Positions 16,707 through 24,154 of a DNA stretch of 64,000 nucleotides are shown here, one piece after another. Location of the stretch: positions 744,001-808,000 of the forward strand of contig NZ_JAGS01000001.1 in assembly GCF_000526775.1 (NCBI RefSeq). Direction: 5' to 3'. A program made the position numbers and the translations under genes. This DNA is from Ruminococcus albus AD2013 (GTDB taxonomy: Bacteria; Bacillota; Clostridia; Oscillospirales; Ruminococcaceae). The first letter of the stretch is position 1; every line of letters begins with the position of its first letter. Below the pieces are notes generated by a model that made no database searches, had not been told where the DNA came from, and saw nothing but the letters and a program-made list of their open reading frames with translations.

Positions 16707-17719
16707 AGGTGTATCACCCTGAAAGCAGCCGCTCTTAAAAGCCTGTTGTAAACTGCCAGACCCACACCGGTTTTACGAGGGCACCTTGCCCATACCTTTT
16801 TTGCTCCCATATCGTCAAAACCACGCAGGGCATCAAAAAGGTGCTGTGCCTGTTCTTCATCTGTGGAGCCGAGGATAGTTTTTCTCTGGGAAAGTTCCCG
16901 TGCGTCTTCTTCGGTGAATACCATCAGCACATCGTCAGCACTTGCATTTTCTCTGCAAAAGGTATTGAACTGTTCACTGCTGCCATCGATGATAGTTACC
17001 TCGGCTTTTGGTGCGTAGTGCTTGTACTTCATTCCCGGGCTGCGGACTTTTGCACCCTCTCCAAGCATTTCAAGTACGCCCTTATCGACTAGAACATTCT
17101 CGGTGACTTCTTTCAAGTCCTCCACCGAGATGAAACCGGGACGCAGAAGCCTGATACCGTCGTTCTCAAAGCTGATTACCGTGCTTTCAACGCCCACACC
17201 ACACGCACCACCGTCAACTATGGCGGGTATACGTCCGTTCATATCTTTGAAAACGTGTTGTGCCGTAGTAGGGGAGGGACTGCCCGAAAGATTTGCCGAC
17301 GGTGCCGCTATAGGACATCCGCTTGCCTTGATTATAGCGCGTGCCGTAGTATTTGATGGCATTCTTATCCCTACCGTGTCAAGCCCGCCGCTTGTCACTA
17401 ACGGTATCCTGTCGGATTTCGGCATTATCATCGTCAGCGGTCCTGCCCAGAACTTTTTCGCACATTTTTCGGCAAGCGCGGGTATCTCAGTTACAAGAGG
17501 CTCGATCTCATCAAATGAACTAATATGTACTATCAAAGGGTTGTCGGCTGGTCTGCCCTTTGCCGCGAATATCTTGCGGACTGCATCTTCGTCAAAAGCG
17601 TTTGCACCCAGCCCGTAGACTGTTTCCGTGGGTATACCCACAACTTCGCCTGCTCTGATAAGTTCTGCGGCGGTGTTTATTGAGTTTTCGTCTGTACCCA
17701 GAAGCTTAGTTTCAAACAT
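16703..17719 (-). CDS. L-threonylcarbamoyladenylate synthase (Sua5 type)
   Basis: Makes threonylcarbamoyl-AMP from threonine, bicarbonate and ATP for the t6A37 modification of ANN-decoding tRNAs. 338 aa, so the longer Sua5 form rather than short TsaC. The YrdC domain is about 1-205, with GEVVGIPTETVYGLGANAFD, KGRPADNPLIVHI, and the SGCPIAAPSANLSGSPSPTTAQHV loop. A linker and C-terminal Sua5 domain follow, with the linker motif SPGMKYKHYAPK. It overlaps coaE by 4 nt. Translation-related neighbours (prfA) are the usual context. Confidence 0.95.
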   Translation of the reverse strand: MFETKLLGTDENSINTAAELIRAGEVVGIPTETVYGLGANAFDEDAVRKIFAAKGRPADNPLIVHISSFDEIEPLVTEIPALAEKCAKKFWAGPLTMIMPKSDRIPLVTSGGLDTVGIRMPSNTTARAIIKASGCPIAAPSANLSGSPSPTTAQHVFKDMNGRIPAIVDGGACGVGVESTVISFENDGIRLLRPGFISVEDLKEVTENVLVDKGVLEMLGEGAKVRSPGMKYKHYAPKAEVTIIDGSSEQFNTFCRENASADDVLMVFTEEDARELSQRKTILGSTDEEQAQHLFDALRGFDDMGAKKVWARCPRKTGVGLAVYNRLLRAAAFRVIHL

Positions 17720-17745
17720 TTAAGATCTTCTTTCCAAAGTATTTT

Positions 17746-18150
17746 TTATCGTTCAAAGGGTTTTCCGAATGACCCTATCTCTATCAGATTTCCTTCGGGG
17801 TCTGCAATATAGCAGGTGCGCTGTCCCCAGGGTTCTGTGGTAGGTTCAAGAACAGGTCTGGCACCTAGTTTTACCGTTCTATCAAATTCGGTATCGACTT
17901 CTTCAAAAGTATCAACATACAGCGCTATCTCCGAATGTCCGTTAATCCCTTTGGCAAAGCTGTACTGCCTGTTGGTCATTCGTTCAAAATCCTTACGTCC
18001 GTAAAGCAGGAATAACGTGCCGTCTTTGAGAAGATATACATTTTCCGTGTTCTCCGATTCCTTTATCTCAAACCCGAGAACGTCACGATAGAACCTTATC
18101 ATCGCAGACATATCTTTGACGAACAGACCGAAACCGTCAAGGTGCATCAT
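17746..18150 (-). CDS. VOC-family (glyoxalase-like) protein
   Basis: 134 aa, one vicinal-oxygen-chelate unit of two beta-alpha-beta-beta-beta modules: MHLDGFGLFVKDMSAMIRFYRDVLGF and, in the second half, EIALYVDTFEEVDTEF ... WGQRTCYIADPEGNLIEI. Metal-ligand-like positions His (HLDGF), His/Glu (GHSEIALY) and Glu (NLIEIG) are kept, so it could be an active metalloenzyme such as a lyase, dioxygenase or resistance protein. Substrate is unknown. It lies between prfA (5 nt gap) and the Sua5-type gene. Confidence 0.85.
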   Translation of the reverse strand: MMHLDGFGLFVKDMSAMIRFYRDVLGFEIKESENTENVYLLKDGTLFLLYGRKDFERMTNRQYSFAKGINGHSEIALYVDTFEEVDTEFDRTVKLGARPVLEPTTEPWGQRTCYIADPEGNLIEIGSFGKPFER

Positions 18151-18155
18151 AGATA

Positions 18156-19235
18156 TTATTCCTCTTCCTGTGCCGCCAGCTTTGCTGCCTGATCTGCAGT
18201 CGCAAGTGCATCTATGACTTCATCGAGATTTCCGTTTAGTATTTGCTCCAGCTTGTATAGCGTCAGCTTTATGCGGTGATCTGATATACGGCTTTCGGGG
18301 AAGTTGTAGGTTCTGATCTTCTCCGATCTATCGCCCGTACCGACTTGAGAACGCCTGTTTGAAGCGATCTCGTCTTCCTGCGCCCTGACTTTTTCGTCAT
18401 ACAGTTTTGAACGCAGCATTTTCAGAGCCTTCTCCCTGTTCTGGAACTGTGATCTCTCGTTCTGACATTCCACAACTGTTCCCGTGGGGATGTGGATAAG
18501 TCTTACAGCTGATGAAGTTTTATTGATGTGCTGTCCGCCTGCGCCGGAGGAACGGAATACTTCCATTCTGATGTCCCTCTCCTCGTTCAGCTCCAGCTCA
18601 ACTTCCTCAGCTTCGGGGAGTACAGCAACAGTAACAGTAGATGTGTGTACTCGACCCTGAGATTCGGTCTCTGGCACACGCTGTACGCGGTGTACGCCGC
18701 TTTCGTATTTAAGTCTTGAATAAGCGCCCTGTCCCGATACTGTAAAGGTTATTTCCTTGTAACCTCCAAGTTCTGTTTCGTTGGCGCTCATTACCTCTAT
18801 CTGCCAGCCTTTCTGTGCTGCATACATAGAGTACATACGGTACAGGGAATTTGCAAACAGAGCAGCTTCTTCGCCGCCTGCACCGCCTCTTATCTCTATG
18901 ATAACGTTTCTGTCATCGTTGGGATCCTTGGGCAGAAGAAGTATTTTAAGCTCATCTTCTAGTCTTGCCATAGCAGCCTTTGATTCGGCATACTGCTCCT
19001 GAACCATGTCTTTCATATCAGCGTCAAGGCTGCTGTCAGCGGACATTTCCACTGCTTCATCGAATTCAGCCTTTGCTTTATCATACTCGCGAAGTGTTTC
19101 AACAACAGGTTCGAGATTTCTGTACTCGATCATAAGTTCGGTGTACAGCTTTGAATCGTTGACTACTTCGGGCTGCATTAGTCTTTCGTTTATCTCGTTG
19201 AATTTATCTTCAAGTGCTCTTAATTTATCAAACAT
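18156..19235 (-). CDS. prfA: Peptide chain release factor 1
   Basis: Recognises UAA and UAG stop codons in the ribosome and triggers peptidyl-tRNA hydrolysis. 359 aa, normal length. The catalytic GGQ loop is in RSSGAGGQHINKTSSAV. The downstream motifs ERSQFQNREKALKMLRSKLY and SQVGTGDRSEKIRTYNFPESRISDHR are diagnostic of RF1/RF2 domain 3; overall form, including the N-terminal region, fits RF1. AAGGAG is 8 nt ahead of the ATG. It is cotranscribed with DUF951 upstream. Confidence 0.97.
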   Translation of the reverse strand: MFDKLRALEDKFNEINERLMQPEVVNDSKLYTELMIEYRNLEPVVETLREYDKAKAEFDEAVEMSADSSLDADMKDMVQEQYAESKAAMARLEDELKILLLPKDPNDDRNVIIEIRGGAGGEEAALFANSLYRMYSMYAAQKGWQIEVMSANETELGGYKEITFTVSGQGAYSRLKYESGVHRVQRVPETESQGRVHTSTVTVAVLPEAEEVELELNEERDIRMEVFRSSGAGGQHINKTSSAVRLIHIPTGTVVECQNERSQFQNREKALKMLRSKLYDEKVRAQEDEIASNRRSQVGTGDRSEKIRTYNFPESRISDHRIKLTLYKLEQILNGNLDEVIDALATADQAAKLAAQEEE

Positions 19236-19293
19236 AGCTATTGCTCCTTATTTCCTTACTCAAAATGTTGTATGTGATCATCGCACAGCATAG

Positions 19294-19482
19294 CTAAGTT
19301 TCTGCCTCGCGGATAACGGACTTTACATTCTTTTCAGCTTTACTGCGTGGTATCATAAATTCCCGTCCGCAGCCGACACAGCGAAGCTTGAAATCCATAC
19401 CCGAGCGCAGCACCATCATCTCATTGCTGCCGCAGGGGTGTTTTTTCTTCATAACAAGCCTGTCGCCCTTGATGATATCCAT
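19294..19482 (-). CDS. DUF951 family small zinc-ribbon-like protein
   Basis: 62 aa. Begins MDIIKGDRLVMKKKHPCGSN, with HPCG and, later, RCVGCGREFMIPRSKAEKNVK, the hallmark of DUF951. One Cys in the first element and a CxxC in the second, with the adjacent His, may bind a metal. The family is widespread in Firmicutes, usually near translation or chromosome-partition genes, and its function is not known to me. It is the first gene of the run leading into prfA, with its own consensus promoter at 19530-19558. Confidence 0.85.
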   Translation of the reverse strand: MDIIKGDRLVMKKKHPCGSNEMMVLRSGMDFKLRCVGCGREFMIPRSKAEKNVKSVIREAET

Positions 19483-19529
19483 CGCTCCACCGTCCTTTCA
19501 TGTTAATTTATCATTCAGCATACTATATT

Positions 19530-19558
19530 ATTATATCACCGTTTGAGTATCTTTGCAA
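19530..19558 (-). promoter_or_regulatory. Sigma-A promoter of the DUF951-prfA operon
   Basis: Minus strand TTGCAA, 17 bp, TATAAT, about 48 bp before the DUF951 start. Confidence 0.75.
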
Positions 19559-19606
19559 GTATATCCCGCAAAATTAAGATTTTTGTAACCTAAATACAAG
19601 TTTATA

Positions 19607-19638
19607 ACAAAAAGACTGCCGCAGGTGCAGCAGTCTTT
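19607..19638 (-). terminator. Terminator after the zinc-ribbon membrane protein
   Basis: Minus strand AAAGACTGC, loop, GCAGTCTTT followed by further T. Confidence 0.85.
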
Positions 19639-19643
19639 ATTAC

Positions 19644-20420
19644 TTAATAAAAGTTTTGTGGACTTTTTGGTTTTTCAACAAGATAAGATACCAGAGTGGA
19701 GATCAGAGCCAATATCACCATCAGTATACATAGGACATATCCGAATTTTGTATTAACTTTCAGATAATTTCCAAGACCTTCCAGATCGGTCTTGCCATCG
19801 GAAATGTATCTGCTGGTAAAGTTTGCTCTGAATATGATAAGACATATTAAGCTGACCAGCGAACAGCCTGCGGATATCAGTGTGAACAGCTTGTCTCTTT
19901 TCAGGAACAGTATCACGCTGCCTGCGATACAGCAAATTGCAGTTATTATCAGCCAGGGATTTGTGCCTTCTTTCGAACCGTAATTTTCACCGGAATCAGC
20001 TGTGCTCGATTTTTCTCTCTGATCAAATCCCGAACCTGTTTTTATGTTCTTTTCGCTTATTGTAGACGGGAATATGAGATTGTAACCATTGTATACGATC
20101 TCAAAGCTGTAATCACCTTTTTCACCTGCCATACTTGCAGCGGTAGAAGCATCACATGATACTGACATGAATGGGAACAGGAAACATACCAGCGCAGCCA
20201 GAAAAGCTATCTTTGCGATTAGTCTGGTCGGGACTCTTTCAACTTTCTGAGTGATAGCAGCTGCTCCGCCTGAAATAGGAGCTGCCACTGCAGGCTGACC
20301 GTATATGGGCTGCTGGCCATACATTTGCTGCTGTGCAGCTTGTGCGCTAGTTGGTTTACCGCACTCGGGACAGAATACCGATCCGTCGGGAATATTTTTA
20401 CCGCAATTTGTACAAAACAT
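19644..20420 (-). CDS. Zinc-ribbon multi-pass membrane protein
   Basis: 258 aa from the ATG at 20420, set by GGAGG 7 nt upstream; a longer reading to 20543 would cross the promoter. The N-terminus is a small zinc ribbon with four cysteines (C3, C6, C18, C21: CTNCGKNIPDGSVFCPECGK), then a Gln/Ala/Tyr/Pro-rich linker. Membrane helices follow at about 75-95, 163-178, 185-205 and 222-245, with a polar domain between the first and second. This zinc_ribbon_2-plus-membrane layout is common in Clostridia and its function is unknown. Monocistronic, with a consensus promoter and a terminator. Confidence 0.8.
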   Translation of the reverse strand: MFCTNCGKNIPDGSVFCPECGKPTSAQAAQQQMYGQQPIYGQPAVAAPISGGAAAITQKVERVPTRLIAKIAFLAALVCFLFPFMSVSCDASTAASMAGEKGDYSFEIVYNGYNLIFPSTISEKNIKTGSGFDQREKSSTADSGENYGSKEGTNPWLIITAICCIAGSVILFLKRDKLFTLISAGCSLVSLICLIIFRANFTSRYISDGKTDLEGLGNYLKVNTKFGYVLCILMVILALISTLVSYLVEKPKSPQNFY

Positions 20421-20451
20421 ATTCTTACCTCCAAATAAGTTTATTGTGTTG

Positions 20452-20480
20452 ATTATATCATAAAATACAATAAATGTCAA
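20452..20480 (-). promoter_or_regulatory. Sigma-A promoter of the zinc-ribbon gene
   Basis: Minus strand TTGACA, 17 bp, TATAAT, a perfect consensus, 32 bp before the start codon. Confidence 0.85.
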
Positions 20481-20639
20481 TAACACATTTTCGAGGACGA
20501 AAAATGTATAATTTGCTAAAAAATACATGAAATTAAAAAACATGGATAAATACTGATGTATATGAGCTTTTCATATAAAAATTATACATATATTTTCAGA
20601 TATCTTTTTTTGTAAGCTCATTAAATTATCCTTTTTCTA

Positions 20640-20668
20640 TTGACTTGCTCTGAAAAAAATGTTATTAT
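20640..20668 (+). promoter_or_regulatory. Sigma-A promoter of lysA
   Basis: TTGACT, 17 bp, TATTAT, about 40 bp before the ATG. No lysine riboswitch or other leader fits in the short 5' region. Confidence 0.65.
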
Positions 20669-20708
20669 ATAAAAGTACATTTATTTTTACAGAAAAGGAC
20701 GATGAAAT

Positions 20709-21977
20709 ATGAAGAAACCGTTTATCACAAAAGAAAAGGCAGAGGAGATAATCAAAGCATATCCTACTCCTTTCCATATTTATGACGAAAAGGGCATACG
20801 CGAAAATGCCCGTAATCTCTATAAAGCATTCAGCTGGAACAAGGGTTATAAGGAGTTCTTTGCTGTTAAGGCTACTCCCAATCCCTATATCCTCCAGATA
20901 CTGAAAGAAGAGGGCTGCGGTGTTGACTGTTCTTCCATGACAGAGCTTATGCTCAGCGAGTGCTGTGGATTCAAGGGTGAGGATATAATGTTCTCGTCAA
21001 ACGTTACCCCCGCTGAAGAGTATGTAAAGGCAAAGGAGATGGGCGCTTTCATCAATCTTGATGATTTCACTCACATCGATTTCCTTGACAAGCTCTGCGG
21101 TATCCCCGAGACCATCTGCTGCCGTTACAACCCCGGCGGAACTTTCTCCATATCCACAAAGATAATGGATAACCCCGGCGATGCTAAGTACGGCTTCACC
21201 CACGAGCAGATAATCGAAGGCTTCAAGATCCTTAAAGAAAAAGGTGCAAAGTACTTCGGCATCCACGCTTTCTTGGCATCAAACACTGTTACCAACGAGT
21301 ATTATCCCAAGCTTGCGCGTATCTTGTTCGAGCTGGCAGTTGAGATCAAGGAAAAAGTCGGCATCGAGTTCAAGTTCATAAACCTTTCGGGCGGTGTTGG
21401 TATTGCTTATGAGCCCGACAAGCCTCAGAACGATATATTTGCTATCGGCGAGGGCGTTCACAAGGCATTTGATGAGATACTCGTTCCCGCAGGTATGGGC
21501 GATGTTGCTATATTCACCGAGCTTGGCAGATATATGCTTGCTCCCTATGGTCATCTGGTTACAACTGTTAAACACTTTAAGCACACCTACAAGGAGTATG
21601 CAGGTGTTGACGCTTGTGCCTGCAACCTTATGCGTCCTGCTATGTATGGTGCATACCACCATATCACAGTTCTCGGCAAAGAGGACAAGCCCTGCGACCA
21701 CAAGTACGATGTAACAGGCAGCCTTTGCGAAAACAACGACAAGTTCGCCATCGACAGAATGCTCCCTGAGCTTGAGATAGGCGATATCCTCGTTATTCAT
21801 GATGCGGGCGCACATGGCTTCTCCATGGGCTATAACTACAACGGCAGACTTCGTTCAGCTGAGCTCCTTCTGAAGGAGGACGGCGATGTTCAGCTGATAA
21901 GACGTGCAGAGACTCCTGCAGATTATTTCAGCACTTTTGATTTCACAGGTATAGTTGACAAGTATCTGAATAAGTAA
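20709..21977 (+). CDS. lysA: Diaminopimelate decarboxylase
   Basis: PLP-dependent decarboxylation of meso-diaminopimelate to lysine, the last step of lysine synthesis. 422 aa, normal for LysA. The N-terminal alanine-racemase-like barrel has FFAVKATPNP with the PLP lysine, then GVDCSSMTELMLS, the glycine-rich phosphate-binding SGGVGI and ELGRYM. The C-terminal beta domain has GSLCENNDK with the substrate Cys, and HDAGAHGFSMGYNYNGR. These signatures favour LysA over ornithine/arginine or carboxynorspermidine decarboxylases. The next gene begins 20 nt after the stop with no terminator between, so they are probably cotranscribed. Confidence 0.9.
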   Translation: MKKPFITKEKAEEIIKAYPTPFHIYDEKGIRENARNLYKAFSWNKGYKEFFAVKATPNPYILQILKEEGCGVDCSSMTELMLSECCGFKGEDIMFSSNVTPAEEYVKAKEMGAFINLDDFTHIDFLDKLCGIPETICCRYNPGGTFSISTKIMDNPGDAKYGFTHEQIIEGFKILKEKGAKYFGIHAFLASNTVTNEYYPKLARILFELAVEIKEKVGIEFKFINLSGGVGIAYEPDKPQNDIFAIGEGVHKAFDEILVPAGMGDVAIFTELGRYMLAPYGHLVTTVKHFKHTYKEYAGVDACACNLMRPAMYGAYHHITVLGKEDKPCDHKYDVTGSLCENNDKFAIDRMLPELEIGDILVIHDAGAHGFSMGYNYNGRLRSAELLLKEDGDVQLIRRAETPADYFSTFDFTGIVDKYLNK

Positions 21978-21997
21978 TACTTGACGGGAGGTTTATC

Positions 21998-23191
21998 GTG
22001 GTCGAGATTGAGAACGGAATACTGATAAACTTCGAGGATAAAGAGTGTGAGTTTTACGAAGTTCCCGAAGGTGTTACAGAGATAGATGAAGCTGCATTCT
22101 GCGGTGCTCATAACTTAAAGCGGGTAAAGTTGCCGAATACCCTTAAAAAGATAGGCGACAGTGCGTTTATGTGGTCCGGGCTTACCGAGATGTATATCCC
22201 TGCAAATGTCGAGGAGATATGCGATAGTGCTTTTCAGGGCTGTAAGTGTCTTGAAAAGGTGACGATCGAAAATGGTCTCGTTACTATTGATCAAAATGCG
22301 TTTTTTGAATGTATCAAGCTGAAAGAGATCCTGCTTCCTGTCAGCCTTAAAACCATAGGCAACGCCGCTTTCAGAAATTGCGAGAGACTTGAACGTGCAG
22401 TCATAAGCGAGGGCACGGAAACTCTCGGTAATGGTGCATTTCTAAACTGCCCTAATCTGAAAACATTGTCGCTTCCCTCAACACTCAGTGAGATAGAACC
22501 TGCTGCGCTTGCCGGGTGCAGTTTGCTGGATGATTTGATTTTGAGTAATGAAAATCCATATTTCACTATTTCAGATGGTATGCTTTTTGATAAGGACCTG
22601 ACCAAACTGGTATACTGTTCTGCCTGCAAGGACAGCGGTGTTATCCCGGAAGGCGTTGAAGAGATATGCGACTATGCTTTTGCTGGCTGCACAAAGCTGA
22701 AAAACATCACTCTCCCGAAAAGTCTGAAAAAGATAAGCAGTTACTCCTTTAGAAACACCAATCTTCTTACGGACGTTTATCTACCCGACGGCGTTGAGGT
22801 CGATGGTGATCCAGAGTTTGCTGATGATACCTGCATACACCTTAACGGCAGCCGCGGCGAGATGACATTCTACCCGCGCGAAACACCATATAACGAGTGT
22901 TTTATGCTTGTGTTTGATCGTGATTTCAGCATCATGTTTGACCATAAGCCAAAGTACGCGCTGATATTCCGTATGTACTTTGCGGGCATCGAGGGTGCAG
23001 CAGAGTATGTCAAGAAGAATTTTGCAAAGATGATAGGCATGGCTATCGAAAATTCTGATGTTGATACTGTCAGAAAAGTTCTCGAACTCAGAGAGATGGT
23101 CACAAAGCGAAATGTAAAGCGTCTTATTGAAAAAGCGGAATACTGTGAGCCGATACATGATCTGCTCACCGAATATGCCAAGACCCTATAA
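21998..23191 (+). CDS. BspA-type leucine-rich-repeat protein without secretion signal
   Basis: 397 aa. Starts at GTG 21998 with GGGAGG 6 nt upstream. Residues about 5-265 are roughly ten BspA/LRR_5 repeats of 22-24 residues with the pattern I-x-x-x-A-F-x-x-C-x-x-L-x-x-V-x-L-P-x-x-L-K-x-I. The last 110 residues are non-repeat and probably helical (KKNFAKMIGMAIENSDVDTVRKVLELRE), reminiscent of a small helical or ankyrin-like cap. No signal peptide, anchor or dockerin is seen, so it appears to act in the cytoplasm as a binding scaffold. It probably shares the lysA transcript. Partner unknown. Confidence 0.8.
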   Translation: MVEIENGILINFEDKECEFYEVPEGVTEIDEAAFCGAHNLKRVKLPNTLKKIGDSAFMWSGLTEMYIPANVEEICDSAFQGCKCLEKVTIENGLVTIDQNAFFECIKLKEILLPVSLKTIGNAAFRNCERLERAVISEGTETLGNGAFLNCPNLKTLSLPSTLSEIEPAALAGCSLLDDLILSNENPYFTISDGMLFDKDLTKLVYCSACKDSGVIPEGVEEICDYAFAGCTKLKNITLPKSLKKISSYSFRNTNLLTDVYLPDGVEVDGDPEFADDTCIHLNGSRGEMTFYPRETPYNECFMLVFDRDFSIMFDHKPKYALIFRMYFAGIEGAAEYVKKNFAKMIGMAIENSDVDTVRKVLELREMVTKRNVKRLIEKAEYCEPIHDLLTEYAKTL

Positions 23192-23204
23192 AAACGATAA
23201 AAAC

Positions 23205-23232
23205 TCCCGAAACTGCTGTGTTTCGGGATTTT
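23205..23232. terminator. Bidirectional terminator between the LRR gene and ung
   Basis: TCCCGAAAC, 6-nt loop, GTTTCGGGA, with T-rich flanks on the plus side and A-rich (T-rich on the minus strand) on the other. It serves both converging genes. Confidence 0.85.
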
Positions 23233-23235
23233 ATT

Positions 23236-23910
23236 CTATTTATCCGAAATGCTCCAATCAATAGGTTCCTGGCCGGTTTGTGCCAGAAATTCATTTGCGA
23301 TGGAAAAATGTCTGCATCCGAAAAATCCGTTGTACGCCGAAAGGGGAGAAGGGTGGGCTGCTGTCAGAACAAGGTGTCTGCTGTTTGTTATCAGCTTTTG
23401 CTTCTCCTTGGCGTTCCTGCCCCACAGCATGAATACTATGGGTTTTTCACGCTCGTTCAGCTTGCGTATCACAGCATCAGTCAGCTGTTCCCAGCCTATA
23501 CCGCGGTGAGAATTTGCCTGTCCTGCACGTACTGTTAGTACAGCATTCAGCAGAAGGACGCCCTGACTTGTCCAGTCGGTAAGTTCGCCGTTATTCGGTA
23601 TACGGAAACCCACATCGTTTTGCAGTTCCTTGAATATGTTCTGCAATGACGGGGGAGGCATTACACCTCTTTTGACCGAAAAACAAAGCCCGTGAGCCTG
23701 TCCTTCACCGTGATAGGGATCCTGTCCGATTATGACAACCTTTACGTCCTCGTACGCTGTGTATTTCAGGGCGTTGAAAATGTCATACATATTCGGGTAG
23801 ATGGTCTGCTGTGCATATTCTCTTTTGAGAAATTCCCGAAGTTTCAGGTAGTATTCGCTCTTGAATTCCTCTGCCAGGATTTCATCCCAGCTGTTTCCGA
23901 TATTTACCAT
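23236..23910 (-). CDS. ung: Uracil-DNA glycosylase, family 1
   Basis: Removes uracil from DNA by hydrolysing the N-glycosidic bond, starting base-excision repair. 224 aa, normal length. The water-activating motif VVIIGQDPYHGEGQAHGLCFSV is present (Asp and His both kept), then LLLNAVLTVRAGQANSH, VFMLWGRNAKEK and the DNA-intercalation loop AAHPSPLSAY. Its ATG overlaps the stop codon of the preceding 74-aa membrane protein by one base, so it may be translated by coupling, since its own ribosome-binding sequence is weak. Confidence 0.96.
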   Translation of the reverse strand: MVNIGNSWDEILAEEFKSEYYLKLREFLKREYAQQTIYPNMYDIFNALKYTAYEDVKVVIIGQDPYHGEGQAHGLCFSVKRGVMPPPSLQNIFKELQNDVGFRIPNNGELTDWTSQGVLLLNAVLTVRAGQANSHRGIGWEQLTDAVIRKLNEREKPIVFMLWGRNAKEKQKLITNSRHLVLTAAHPSPLSAYNGFFGCRHFSIANEFLAQTGQEPIDWSISDK

Positions 23911-24134
23911 CAGAATATACCGCCTGCTACTGCACCGATAACTATGCCGAGCACCATCACAGCAACTACTGCCAGTACGATGATCCTCATAAGCATGGGT
24001 TTTCTATCGGTCGGCACTGTGTTGTGGACAAGCTGCTTGTCAACTTCTTTTGCAAGTTTTGCAGACTCTGCTGCTTTGAAAGCATCGATATTCTTCTGAG
24101 GATTTCCGTACTTGTTTTTCATCTTGTTAGCCAT
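23910..24134 (-). CDS. Small tail-anchored membrane protein, unknown
   Basis: About 74 aa. A polar, Lys-rich N-terminal half (NKMKNKYGNPQKNIDAFKAAESAKLAKE is the general character) leads to one C-terminal membrane helix ending VIGAVAGGIF. The start is uncertain: ATG at 24134 is about 11 nt from AAAGG, ATG at 24143 is only 2 nt from it, and TTG at 24158 overlaps the upstream stop. It sits between the transglutaminase-like gene and ung and is probably in the MoxR operon. The tail-anchor layout is clear, the function unknown. Confidence 0.65.
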   Translation of the reverse strand: MANKMKNKYGNPQKNIDAFKAAESAKLAKEVDKQLVHNTVPTDRKPMLMRIIVLAVVAVMVLGIVIGAVAGGIF

Positions 24135-24154
24135 TAGATTCATATCCTTTCCGA

